Notes: generated from the letters alone by a model not told the origin. Positions 1 to 6,412 are shown, counted from the first letter of the stretch. The stretch: DNA of 7,669 nucleotides from Candidatus Saccharimonadia bacterium (GCA_938050265.1 CALLJT010000098.1:1-7669), one strand, 5' to 3'. Numbers and translations are program-made.

Positions 1-1
1 T

Positions 2-1492
2 GAGGAACGACTGCGAGAACAAAGTAGTAAGTTGATTGGTCGTGTTGCACTTGAGTCGTCAGTGTCTGTCACAGAGCAACCTCATGTAAACGCTGGAAGA
101 ACCACACTCGAACAATCTATAAAACGAGCAGCCAAGGGAGATATGGAGGCTCGTAGTATGGTCAGGGAGAATGTGCAGACTGACTTCATGGAGCGAGCAT
201 ATAAATCTGGTCATGTTATTAAAACTGTAATCCAGAAAGACGACCGCGGTGAGTATGTCCAGTTTGGACAAACTATGGAGGAGATGCACGCTAATAGCTT
301 ACGTCATATTTCTAATCCAATTTTAGCGAAACGGGCACGGATTGAGGCACATAATGGTTTACGCCAGCAGTCATTTAGCGACAGTGGCATTTTGCGCGAT
401 TATGCACTCGTCACGTTTTCCGCCGTGAGCAATGAAGCAAGTGTTGCTGCAGCGAAGTCTGCTGGATTTTTCACTGATAGTATGTCCTGCGCAATTCAAG
501 TCGTATGCGATGAAGATGATGGAGCGAGTGCCACGCTTGATGCGGCTTTCGTTTCGGGTGCGGAGCAAGGTCAGCAGGTGCAAAGATTTGATATTGATGC
601 AATAGTTAAGGTCGCAGAGCGCCTAGGTGTAGACTATACGGGCCTCACGAGTGAAGAAATACTAGGAAGACAGCTACTAATACGCAAAGACATTCTACAG
701 GAAGGTGTTCTCGACCTAGTCAAGATGTACGATGATGCGGTCGAAGCAGTCACAGGGAGACAGGTGTTTTTTGGCAACGCCCATGCTGGATCAAACAAAG
801 ACTATGCTGCGCAGCGTCAGATATCCGAGGAGAGAGCTCAAAATGCACAACATAGTATAGAAGCAACGACAAATAGACTCATTGCAGACTCAGGCAGCAT
901 CACTGGGCCACGAGACGCAACAAGGAGGCTGCACGAGCAAAACGATGCTGCCCTGAAGCAGCGTATTGTTACGGACCATACAATCGACTCAGGCGTACTC
1001 GGGGAGAAGGCGCGTGTGCACGTGGAGCTTGCTCGCCATTATTACCAGACTGGTCAATATGAATTGCTGAACCAGCAGTACCAGCTCGTTGAACAGACTG
1101 GTGAGTCTTCCTCTTGCCCTACGGGGATCAGTAAAAAGCTCGGTGAGAGTAGCGTAGTGGGCGGGACGGGTATACAGGTAGAACAGTCGGAGAGCGCGAT
1201 AGGTGCTGCAGACGACTGTGAGTTTAAGTCAAAAGAATGCCCTCAGTGCCACAAAAAAGATGTATTGACCGTTGCAAAGGATGGTGTTTTTCACGGTAAG
1301 TGTGGATGCGTCAGTAAAAAAGGTGTGAAAAACATACTTGTAGAAACAGTGAGTACTGACAAGTCAAGACGATCGCCGGTTCAGGAGAATCATAAAAGTA
1401 GCGTCAGTAAAAATCCGATAGATGTTTTGCTGGGCAAAGGGGAGTCGAAACCTACCTCGGGTAACGGCACTCTTTTTGCTCAAAGTGATTAA
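2..1492 (+). CDS. Uncharacterised protein with C-terminal zinc-ribbon-like motif, 5' partial
   Basis: I do not recognise this protein family. The frame is open from base 2 with no stop, so the gene starts before the window. A TTG at position 32 is the first possible start codon, but it has no ribosome binding site and the preceding codons (EERLREQSSK) read like normal protein. The visible part is 496 codons, mostly hydrophilic and apparently helical, with no signal peptide or membrane segment. Counting from base 2, residues about 340-375 (around ELARHYYQTGQYELL) resemble a TPR-like helix pair, which is weak evidence. A CPQCH motif lies at residues 413-417 and a KCGC motif at about 433-436, forming a CxxC...CxC set that could bind one zinc ion. 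After it comes a Ser/Lys/Thr-rich, probably disordered tail of about 50 residues. A cytoplasmic location is inferred from the lack of targeting signals. I assign no function. Confidence 0.8.
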   Translation, partial: EERLREQSSKLIGRVALESSVSVTEQPHVNAGRTTLEQSIKRAAKGDMEARSMVRENVQTDFMERAYKSGHVIKTVIQKDDRGEYVQFGQTMEEMHANSLRHISNPILAKRARIEAHNGLRQQSFSDSGILRDYALVTFSAVSNEASVAAAKSAGFFTDSMSCAIQVVCDEDDGASATLDAAFVSGAEQGQQVQRFDIDAIVKVAERLGVDYTGLTSEEILGRQLLIRKDILQEGVLDLVKMYDDAVEAVTGRQVFFGNAHAGSNKDYAAQRQISEERAQNAQHSIEATTNRLIADSGSITGPRDATRRLHEQNDAALKQRIVTDHTIDSGVLGEKARVHVELARHYYQTGQYELLNQQYQLVEQTGESSSCPTGISKKLGESSVVGGTGIQVEQSESAIGAADDCEFKSKECPQCHKKDVLTVAKDGVFHGKCGCVSKKGVKNILVETVSTDKSRRSPVQENHKSSVSKNPIDVLLGKGESKPTSGNGTLFAQSD

Positions 1493-1509
1493 CATAAAAG
1501 AAGACTGAA

Positions 1510-1534
1510 GGCACGTGATGCCGCTGGCTGTGCC
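1510..1534 (+). terminator. Possible stem-loop after the zinc-ribbon gene
   Basis: GGCAC (1510-1514) can pair with GTGCC (1530-1534), and a small GCC/GGC hairpin can form inside the loop. It begins 17 bases after the stop of the upstream gene, where a terminator would be expected. No T-run follows, so it is not a textbook intrinsic terminator. The rest of the 1493-1653 gap contains a tandem pair of GTGCGTC heptamers (1557-1570) and the promoter-like site listed separately. Confidence 0.25.
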
Positions 1535-1602
1535 CGTAAATGTGTACTCTTAGATAGTGCGTCGTGCGTCTGTGGATGTGTAGGCGTTTGAGCATGTAGT
1601 GT

Positions 1603-1630
1603 ATGACAGTAAAAACCTGTATCATATAAC
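1603..1630 (+). promoter_or_regulatory. Candidate promoter for the nadD-like gene
   Basis: ATGACA (1603-1608) matches the -35 consensus at five of six positions, and TATAAC (1625-1630) matches the -10 consensus at five of six, with a 16-base spacer. The predicted transcript start, near 1636-1638, falls inside the AAGGAG at 1634-1639. The mRNA would therefore have a very short leader of roughly 17 bases and might lose part of that Shine-Dalgarno sequence. Either the promoter or the Shine-Dalgarno role may be coincidental. Confidence 0.35.
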
Positions 1631-1653
1631 CATAAGGAGTTACGAGTAGACTG

Positions 1654-2271
1654 ATGGGTAGTTTTTTAGAATCGTGGAACGACGCACACAAGAAGGTGAT
1701 TCTTTTTTCTGGTGTGTTTGACCCGGTACATAAAGGCCACATAGCGATTGCTGAAGAGGCATATAAAATACACGGTGGCACGGTTGTTTTTCTGCCTGAG
1801 CGTGTACCGCATCACCGCGACGTCAATCACAAAAACAACCCAACCAGTTACGCGCACCGCCTCAAGATGCTCAACATCGCAACTGCAGGGAGCGAACACC
1901 TGAAAGTACTCGACTACCCAGCGGACCAGCACTGGATCCAGGAAACATTTACCTGGCTGGGTGAGAAATTTCCTGACCGTAAGCTCGCTTGGTTAGTGGG
2001 TGACGACGTAGTAGATATGATTGCTGAGTGGCCAAACGCAGACAAGATGCCGGAGCTGAACGTAGACACGCTGATTGTGGCCAATCGGTTCGACGGTACG
2101 TATACGCCCCCTCTGAGCGGTACGGTCGCAGGCGTTAACGTCGTGAGCATGAACAGTAAATTCCGCTACATGGAGTCACGCTTTATACGCCAGGATATGC
2201 TGAGGCGCCACACAAGCTTGCCGGACGGACTGTGGCAGTATATTCAAGAGCACAAGCTGTACGGCGTGTAG
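1654..2271 (+). CDS. nadD: NadD-like nicotinate-nucleotide adenylyltransferase
   Basis: NadD transfers AMP from ATP to nicotinate mononucleotide, making deamido-NAD in the cytoplasm, a late step of NAD synthesis or salvage. The 205-residue protein has the nucleotidyltransferase signature SGVFDPVHKGH at residues 19-29, with the HxGH histidines at 26 and 29. It also has a PHHRD segment where NadD usually has PPHK, an HRLKML segment, a WLVGDD segment followed by a conserved tryptophan, and SRFIR near the C-terminus in place of the usual ISSTxIR. About 14 residues precede the usual NadD start. The ATG at 1654 has AAGGAG 14 bases upstream, an unusually long spacing; a GTG at 1696 would trim the extension but has a poorer site. 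CoaD is less likely, because the length and the GDD...W region fit NadD better. The degenerate motifs leave some doubt about the exact substrate. Confidence 0.8.
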   Translation: MGSFLESWNDAHKKVILFSGVFDPVHKGHIAIAEEAYKIHGGTVVFLPERVPHHRDVNHKNNPTSYAHRLKMLNIATAGSEHLKVLDYPADQHWIQETFTWLGEKFPDRKLAWLVGDDVVDMIAEWPNADKMPELNVDTLIVANRFDGTYTPPLSGTVAGVNVVSMNSKFRYMESRFIRQDMLRRHTSLPDGLWQYIQEHKLYGV

Positions 2272-2292
2272 GGTATACCCGCCTGACGCATA

Positions 2293-2315
2293 CGCTCTGT
2301 CATTCATGAAGAGCG
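2293..2315. terminator. Hairpin between convergent nadD and antiporter genes
   Basis: CGCTCT (2293-2298) pairs with AGAGCG (2310-2315). After a bulged G, TCA (2300-2302) pairs with TGA (2307-2309), closing a four-base loop. The stem lies in the 55-base gap between two convergent stop codons, a natural place for a shared bidirectional terminator. No T-run follows on either strand, so termination is inferred from position only. A separate perfect palindrome, GGGTATACCC (2271-2280), overlaps the last base of the nadD stop codon. Confidence 0.35.
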
Positions 2316-2326
2316 ACTGGAGTTAC

Positions 2327-4018
2327 CTAGTGGCTTGGGTGGTCGAAGTAGTCGTAGAGTTCGCTCAAGTGCTGTTTGCGGTACTGTTTAAGCGCAGTTT
2401 TGTTGATGCCGTTTTTGCGGATGTATGACCCGATTTTTTCTGACCCGATGTAGTGGGGGAGTATGACGTATTCAGCGCCGAGTTCGTAGAGCTGCGCGGC
2501 TTCTGTGCGACTGTCCGCATGGCAGACGAACATGCTTTTTGCGCTGTTGCTTTCAAGCGCTTTCAGAAGGAAACTGTTGGCTTCAAAATTCGTCAGCACA
2601 GACACGATCAGCTTGGTCTGGTACACGCCTGCTTCTTCAAGGAACTCAATGTCGGTGAGGTCGCCGTATAGTGAGGGAACGTCACGTTCTTCTAGAACAG
2701 AAATTATTTCTGGGTTATAGTCGACGACTGCAAAGCGTTTTTTCATAGACTGGAAGACTTTCACGAATTCTGTGCCGCCTTTTTTGTAGCCAAATATCAG
2801 CGCGTCGTAGTTAGCGTGTGCGGTTTGTTCGGTTTTTGGTTTTTTGCGTTCAAATATCCTGAGGTGTTTTTCGAACAGCGGATACAGTGTTTCGTCGTAC
2901 AGGATAATATATGAAGAAACGCCGATAGTGATCAGGCCAACAAGCGTGACCACCGAAAGCGTCTGTTCGTCTATTTGGCCATGTTCGAACGCAAGTAGTA
3001 GCAGTACAAGTGAAAACTCACTGATCTGCGCTACTGCGAGGCTGGTTTTGAAGCTGATTTTACGGGTATAGCCAAGCAGCCCCATGATAGACATGACGAT
3101 GATAGGGTTGCCGATGAGCACAAACAGCGACAGTATGATCGCTTGCGGTAGTGCAGATGCGACGTTGTCGAGGTTGAGCTGTGACCCGAGAACAACAAAA
3201 AACAACACAATGAAAAAATCTCTGAGCGGTTTCAGGCGCGCGGCTATTTCTTGTGCATAACTGAACTGTGCCAGCGCTACACCGGCTGCCAGTGCTCCAA
3301 CTTCAAGCGAAAACCCAAGCTGACTAAATATCGTTCCTATACCGAGGCCCCAGGCAATCGAAAACAAAAACAGCATTTCCTGTGAACTTGCTATGAGGTT
3401 GTTCATGCGGGGGAGTACGTACTGTACGATAAGGTACATGCCTGATGCGAGCATTGCTGCGGCCAGTCCGAGATCGATCAGGTCGTCGGTGTTCAGTCCA
3501 CCGCTACCGTTTGCGCTCACAAACAAGAGCGCTACAGTTGCTAAGATGTCTTGAACAAGCAGGAACCCGGTGGCGATTTTGCCATGTAGCCTTGTTTGTT
3601 CTTTTTTATCGCTGAGTAGTTTAAGTATGATAATAGTACTCGAAAACGCGAGTGCAATAGACACATACCATGCTGCAGTCGTTGTGACGTCAAGTACTGA
3701 CGTCACTACCATATAGCCAAATAACGTGGTGAACAGGACTTGACCGACACCAGTGAACACGGCTACTTTGCCAACCTCTTTAATGATTTTGGGGTTGAGC
3801 CCAAGTCCTACGAGGAACAGCAGAAGCGCGATGCCAATGTCAGAAAATATCTCAAGCGTTTCGTTGTTGGTCGCGAGGTCAAGGAACGTAGGGCCTACGA
3901 CCAGCCCGGTTAGTATGTAGCCAATTATGAGGGGCTGCTTGAGGAGTCGCATCACCAGTGAAATACCAGCGCCTACAGCGATAATCAAACTTAGTTCAAG
4001 AAACAGATCTCCGTGCAT
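2327..4018 (-). CDS. CPA2-family monovalent cation:proton antiporter with TrkA-N domain (KefB/KefC-like)
   Basis: This is a membrane transporter of the monovalent cation:proton antiporter-2 family, expected to exchange K+ or Na+ for protons and to help control pH and ion balance. The first ~375 of 563 residues are a chain of hydrophobic segments consistent with the usual 12-13 helices. Family hallmarks visible are LLVQD at 153-157, with Asp157 the expected ion-binding acid, SLEVGALAAGVALA at 237-250, and QISEF at 331-335. Residues about 403-520 form a Rossmann-like TrkA-N domain. Its glycine turn is degenerate (GYKKGG, 410-415), but an acidic residue at the end of strand 2 (Asp433) suits NAD binding. 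No TrkA-C domain follows. The ATG at 4018 is preceded by AAGGGGAA with a 12-base gap, longer than usual; no better start is in frame. The gene is convergent with nadD. The ion specificity cannot be read from sequence. Confidence 0.92.
   Translation of the reverse strand: MHGDLFLELSLIIAVGAGISLVMRLLKQPLIIGYILTGLVVGPTFLDLATNNETLEIFSDIGIALLLFLVGLGLNPKIIKEVGKVAVFTGVGQVLFTTLFGYMVVTSVLDVTTTAAWYVSIALAFSSTIIILKLLSDKKEQTRLHGKIATGFLLVQDILATVALLFVSANGSGGLNTDDLIDLGLAAAMLASGMYLIVQYVLPRMNNLIASSQEMLFLFSIAWGLGIGTIFSQLGFSLEVGALAAGVALAQFSYAQEIAARLKPLRDFFIVLFFVVLGSQLNLDNVASALPQAIILSLFVLIGNPIIVMSIMGLLGYTRKISFKTSLAVAQISEFSLVLLLLAFEHGQIDEQTLSVVTLVGLITIGVSSYIILYDETLYPLFEKHLRIFERKKPKTEQTAHANYDALIFGYKKGGTEFVKVFQSMKKRFAVVDYNPEIISVLEERDVPSLYGDLTDIEFLEEAGVYQTKLIVSVLTNFEANSFLLKALESNSAKSMFVCHADSRTEAAQLYELGAEYVILPHYIGSEKIGSYIRKNGINKTALKQYRKQHLSELYDYFDHPSH
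3684..3706. repeat. Perfect 9-bp inverted repeat inside the antiporter gene
   Basis: GTGACGTCA (3684-3692) and TGACGTCAC (3698-3706) are exact reverse complements separated by AGTAC. Each arm contains the palindrome GACGTC. The element encodes residues around 105-112 of the antiporter, between two membrane segments, and would form a strong hairpin in the mRNA. Whether it has a function is unknown. Confidence 0.6.
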
Positions 4019-4030
4019 GTTTGTGTTAGA

Positions 4031-4054
4031 TTCCCCTTATGCTTACACAGTATA
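4031..4054 (-). promoter_or_regulatory. Candidate -10 box and ribosome binding site of the antiporter
   Basis: Reading the minus strand, TATACT (4054-4049) matches the -10 consensus at five of six positions, and AAGGGGAA (4038-4031) is a Shine-Dalgarno candidate 12 bases before the ATG. No convincing -35 box is found at normal spacing. The predicted leader is about 25 bases. Confidence 0.3.
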
Positions 4055-4132
4055 TAGGATATCTATGCTCCGAGAAAAGTAAAAATCACATTCGAAGCGC
4101 ACATAATAACAGCTGTGTTGTGAAAAAAAGTC

Positions 4133-4160
4133 TTGACCTGTAGATAGTGGTTACGGTAAT
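4133..4160 (+). promoter_or_regulatory. Candidate plus-strand promoter in the antiporter-dsbA gap
   Basis: TTGACC (4133-4138) matches the -35 consensus at five of six positions. GGTAAT (4155-4160) follows after a 16-base spacer and matches the -10 consensus at four of six. It points away from the antiporter and toward the small ORF at 4385, where no annotated plus-strand gene exists. If active, it would produce a transcript of roughly 310 bases up to the end of that ORF. Confidence 0.3.
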
Positions 4161-4384
4161 TTTGTTTGTATTCTGAGGTTTTGGAGCGAGACAACCGCTC
4201 AGAAAGATAAAAAACATACACAATTACATTGCAACACGACACATGGTTGTTGCGCTTGAGGCGAGATTGAGACACTCAACGCGTCGCTGAAACGACCAGT
4301 GGTTTACATATGGGTGGTACTGGACGGCATCGAACAGGTGCGGTAGCAGGGTGCTGTAGTGTGAGTTAAGAGGGAGTAGGCAAC

Positions 4385-4477
4385 ATGCACGTAAAAATAG
4401 TATCTGGCGGTTCACGCCAGCGCACAATACCGGTCACGGTACGCAACCCAAGATGGAAAAACTTCCTGACGTATTGA
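4385..4477 (+). CDS. Possible small basic protein, 30 residues
   Basis: An ATG at 4385 opens a 30-codon frame ending in TGA at 4475-4477. A good Shine-Dalgarno sequence, GGGAG (4372-4376), lies 8 bases upstream, better placed than those of several large genes here. The product is basic (about three Lys and four Arg), has no membrane segment, and contains IPVTVRNPRW at residues 15-24. The frame is closed by a TAA at 4367 just upstream, so it is not the tail of a longer gene. It ends one base before the convergent dsbA stop codon. I recognise no family. It overlaps the hairpin proposed as the dsbA terminator, so the apparent ORF could be incidental. Confidence 0.3.
   Translation: MHVKIVSGGSRQRTIPVTVRNPRWKNFLTY
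4393..4420 (-). terminator. Candidate intrinsic terminator of dsbA
   Basis: On the minus strand CTGGCG pairs with CGCCAG (plus 4404-4409 and 4415-4420) around a five-base loop. It is followed after six bases by a run of five T (plus 4393-4397). It lies about 60 bases past the dsbA stop. The gap between stem and T-run weakens the call. A second small stem, TACCG/CGGTA at 4428-4441, lies between it and the stop. Confidence 0.4.
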
Positions 4478-4478
4478 C

Positions 4479-5222
4479 TTACTGATCTGTTTCGGAGTCT
4501 TGTTCAGGAGTTGTAGCGGCGTCGTCAGATGAGCTTTGTTCTGTGTCTGTGTCTGTGTCTGAGCTGACCTTTTCGAGTTCAGCATCGATAAGCGCACGGA
4601 ATTTTTCGACAGTGTCTACTTGGGAGCTGTCTTGGATTTTTTCACCGTTTAGAAGGAATGTCGGGGTTGCGGTTGCATTGTCTTCTCGTGCTCGTTCGGC
4701 GTCTGCGTTGACTGTGCCGATTGTTTCTGCGAGTGCGAAGTCAGTGTTGTACTGCTCAATATCAAGTCCGATTTCTTCTGCATATCCCTGGAACGTTGCG
4801 ATTTGTGCCGAAGTATCGGGGATTGACCCGCTACCGCCGTGGCCAGCTGCAGTTTGTTGGCTGAGGCTCCGCCATGACTGTTGTCGTTCAAAGATCAGGT
4901 CATGCATTTCCCAGAACTTGCCCTGGTTCGCAGCAGCCTGCGTCGCACGGTGCGGGCCGAGGTTCTGTAGGAGTGGGAAGTGTCTGAACTCGAAACGGAT
5001 TTGATCAGCGTATTCTTCTTTTATCTGGTCGACGAGTGGATGGAATGCAGCACATGCAGGACAGCTAAAGTCACCATACTCAACAAGTGTGACGTCTGCT
5101 TGTTCGAGCCCGTAGAAATTATTAGAGGGTTCTTTGACGATTTCTGTATCGTCTTTACCGAACATGACAGCCCCTGCAAGTATTGCAACTACTGCAGCGG
5201 CACCGATTAGTATCTGTTTCAT
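4479..5222 (-). CDS. DsbA-family thiol:disulfide oxidoreductase, membrane-anchored
   Basis: This is a thioredoxin-fold protein of the DsbA/BdbD type, expected to introduce or exchange disulfide bonds in proteins outside the cytoplasmic membrane. Counting from the chosen start, residues 4-20 form a hydrophobic signal anchor. The fold follows, with active site CPAC at 54-57, a helical insert with a Gly-rich loop (GHGGSGS, 127-133), and the cis-proline loop TPTF at 186-189. The last ~28 residues are acidic, Ser/Thr-rich and probably disordered. The start at 5222 is preferred over an ATG 15 codons upstream (5267), because AGGAA sits about 6 bases before it, the anchor then begins at residue 4, and the upstream ATG has no ribosome binding site. 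The 247-residue length is normal for the family. It is divergent from the CNNM-like gene. A reoxidising partner such as VKOR or DsbB is not in the window. Confidence 0.9.
   Translation of the reverse strand: MKQILIGAAAVVAILAGAVMFGKDDTEIVKEPSNNFYGLEQADVTLVEYGDFSCPACAAFHPLVDQIKEEYADQIRFEFRHFPLLQNLGPHRATQAAANQGKFWEMHDLIFERQQSWRSLSQQTAAGHGGSGSIPDTSAQIATFQGYAEEIGLDIEQYNTDFALAETIGTVNADAERAREDNATATPTFLLNGEKIQDSSQVDTVEKFRALIDAELEKVSSDTDTDTEQSSSDDAATTPEQDSETDQ
4540..4561. repeat. Hexamer microsatellite in the dsbA tail
   Basis: TCTGTG is repeated three times, followed by a partial fourth copy (TCTG). On the coding strand it encodes alternating Asp-Thr pairs (DTDTDT, residues 222-227) in the acidic tail of the DsbA-like protein. 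The unit is two codons long, so gain or loss of copies would keep the frame and only change tail length. Confidence 0.75.
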
Positions 5223-5295
5223 AGTGTTCCTATCATTGATTATCGTTGGTATTGTTTTCTGCATCATCGCACGATACTGGATGTGTCTTAGTGTC

Positions 5296-5305
5296 TACAA
5301 TTGTA
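5296..5305. promoter_or_regulatory. Palindromic TACAAT -10 element between divergent genes
   Basis: TACAATTGTA is a perfect 10-bp palindrome, so each strand presents TACAAT, matching the -10 consensus at five of six positions. It sits 74 bases before the dsbA start and 46 bases before the CNNM-like start, suitable for both divergent genes. Good -35 boxes at 16-18 bases are not evident on either strand. A TTGACT at 5323-5328 (+) is -35-like, but a matching -10 would overlap the CNNM start codon. The palindrome could alternatively be a regulator binding site. Confidence 0.35.
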
Positions 5306-5351
5306 CAGCAGCAGGCTTGTGCTTGACTACTAAATAAGCGAGAATGTATGT

Positions 5352-6404
5352 ATGTCTGGTATTTCGCTTATGATTTTACTCATTGTATGTCTGGTCGTGG
5401 TTATGCTGTGCGCTGGAATAATCCACGGTATGTTCACGTTGAACAAGTATCAGCTAAAGCGCAAAGCCCAGTTCGGCGACAAAAACGCTACGCTGGTGTT
5501 TGCGCTGCATGCGGTTCGTTACCAGCTGATGGCTGTCTTGGTCGTGTTTAACATTATTGCCACAACGATTGTGGTTGTCCTGCTCGAATCGAGCATGAGC
5601 AATGCGCTTCTTGCCATCGTAGCCAGCACGGCACTGATACTTGTTTTTGGCGAACTGATACCAATTATATATATAAAAAAACATGTTCTATCTATCGCAG
5701 GAGGCTTGTACCCAATCTTGCATCATCTGATGCTCTGGACGTCTCCGGTGACAAGGCCGCTTGGGCGAGTGTTTGAACAGTGGGCGGGCAATGATACGCA
5801 GATTTTTTACACCAAAGAAGAATTGATGAAGATTTTTGATGGTCAAAAGCTCTCAGAAAACAGCGATGTAGCCGCAGACGAGGCGCGCATGATTCATAAA
5901 GTACTTGCGTTTGGAGAGAAAAAAATCAGAGACGTCATGACGCCTCGTCGTATGGCAAAAATCGTGAGCCGTGACGACGTATTAAGCCCGACACTACTTA
6001 ACGACCTGCACAGCTCAGGGCATTCACGCTTCCCGGTGGTGATGGCATCGGGTGGGTTTGACTTCGTCGGCACACTGTATATCCGTGACGTGACGCTCAC
6101 CAAAAAAGCTACCAGTGTCGCAGAAATCATGAGCAGAGATATACTATACGCGCACGAAGAAAAGTCGTTAGATTTCGCACTCAGGACATTTTTAAAAACA
6201 AAACACCATATGCTGGTGATCGTCAACAATTTCGAAGAGTTCGTCGGCATATTGAGTCTGGAAGACATACTAGAAGAAATCATCGGCAAAGAAATTGTAG
6301 ACGAGTTCGACGCACACGACGACCTGCGCGCAGTTGCCGCCAGCCTCGCAGAAGCCGAAGCCAAAAAGCACCACCGCTCCACCAAAAAACCAACTACATC
6401 ATAA
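5352..6404 (+). CDS. CNNM/CorC-like membrane protein with DUF21 and paired CBS domains
   Basis: This 350-residue protein matches the CNNM (DUF21) plus CBS-pair architecture of HlyC/CorC proteins, implicated in Mg2+ or Co2+ efflux and resistance. Residues 4-22, about 58-80, 84-104 and 115-131 are hydrophobic and form the membrane part. GELIP at 100-104 corresponds to the family's GEIxPK motif, but Ile replaces the Lys. The usual small-residue plus Glu signature after the first helix is also not evident (LCAGIIHGMF), so ion binding may be altered. KIRDVMTPR at 191-199 marks the entry to the first CBS domain (about 193-250); the second spans about 255-315. The CorC/HlyC C-terminal domain is missing; instead a short Lys/His-rich tail of about 25 residues follows. 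The ATG at 5352 has only a weak GAGAA site 7 bases upstream. Transport activity is inferred from family. Confidence 0.88.
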   Translation: MSGISLMILLIVCLVVVMLCAGIIHGMFTLNKYQLKRKAQFGDKNATLVFALHAVRYQLMAVLVVFNIIATTIVVVLLESSMSNALLAIVASTALILVFGELIPIIYIKKHVLSIAGGLYPILHHLMLWTSPVTRPLGRVFEQWAGNDTQIFYTKEELMKIFDGQKLSENSDVAADEARMIHKVLAFGEKKIRDVMTPRRMAKIVSRDDVLSPTLLNDLHSSGHSRFPVVMASGGFDFVGTLYIRDVTLTKKATSVAEIMSRDILYAHEEKSLDFALRTFLKTKHHMLVIVNNFEEFVGILSLEDILEEIIGKEIVDEFDAHDDLRAVAASLAEAEAKKHHRSTKKPTTS

Positions 6405-6412
6405 GCCTCCCA

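Larger units (their letters stand above)
4019..4478. other. 460-base gap without a recognised gene
   Basis: This stretch separates the antiporter start from the dsbA stop. On the plus strand it contains a promoter-like pair at 4133-4160 and several imperfect stems: 4171-4180 with 4193-4204 (7 bp, a 2-base bulge and 3 bp), 4252-4260 with 4275-4282 (8 bp with one bulged C), and 4296-4300 with 4319-4323. It ends in the small ORF at 4385-4477. I looked for tRNA, tmRNA, RNase P RNA and SRP RNA signature sequences and saw none. An unrecognised small RNA is possible. The minus-strand reading frames here look like chance frames. Confidence 0.5.

Noticed and set aside
32..34. TTG as the true start of the first gene
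   Set aside because: The frame is open to the window edge with protein-like codons upstream and no ribosome binding site, so the gene is most likely cut by the window.
1518..1553. 11-codon ORF (MPLAVPVNVYS) with a GAAGG upstream, before nadD
   Set aside because: It is very short, has no codons meaningful for NAD metabolism, and overlaps the putative stem-loop of the upstream gene. Chance is sufficient.
4330..4355. tRNA T-arm-like sequence TTCGATGC on the minus strand
   Set aside because: The flanking bases do not form the required five-pair stem, and no acceptor or anticodon arm could be built.
4063..4427. Two overlapping minus-strand frames of about 70 codons in the antiporter-dsbA gap
   Set aside because: They have Cys/Arg/His-rich composition without domain character, no convincing ribosome binding sites, and they overlap each other.
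4543..5004. 153-codon plus-strand frame opposite dsbA
   Set aside because: It is antisense to a clearly identified DsbA-family gene, and its Ser/Cys-rich composition is typical of a shadow frame.
5223..5267. Upstream ATG (5267) as the dsbA start
   Set aside because: It has no Shine-Dalgarno site and would place 15 polar residues before the signal anchor, whereas the ATG at 5222 has AGGAA at good spacing.
5894..6385. 163-codon minus-strand frame opposite the CNNM gene
   Set aside because: It is a Ser/Thr-rich shadow of well-supported CBS domain codons on the other strand.
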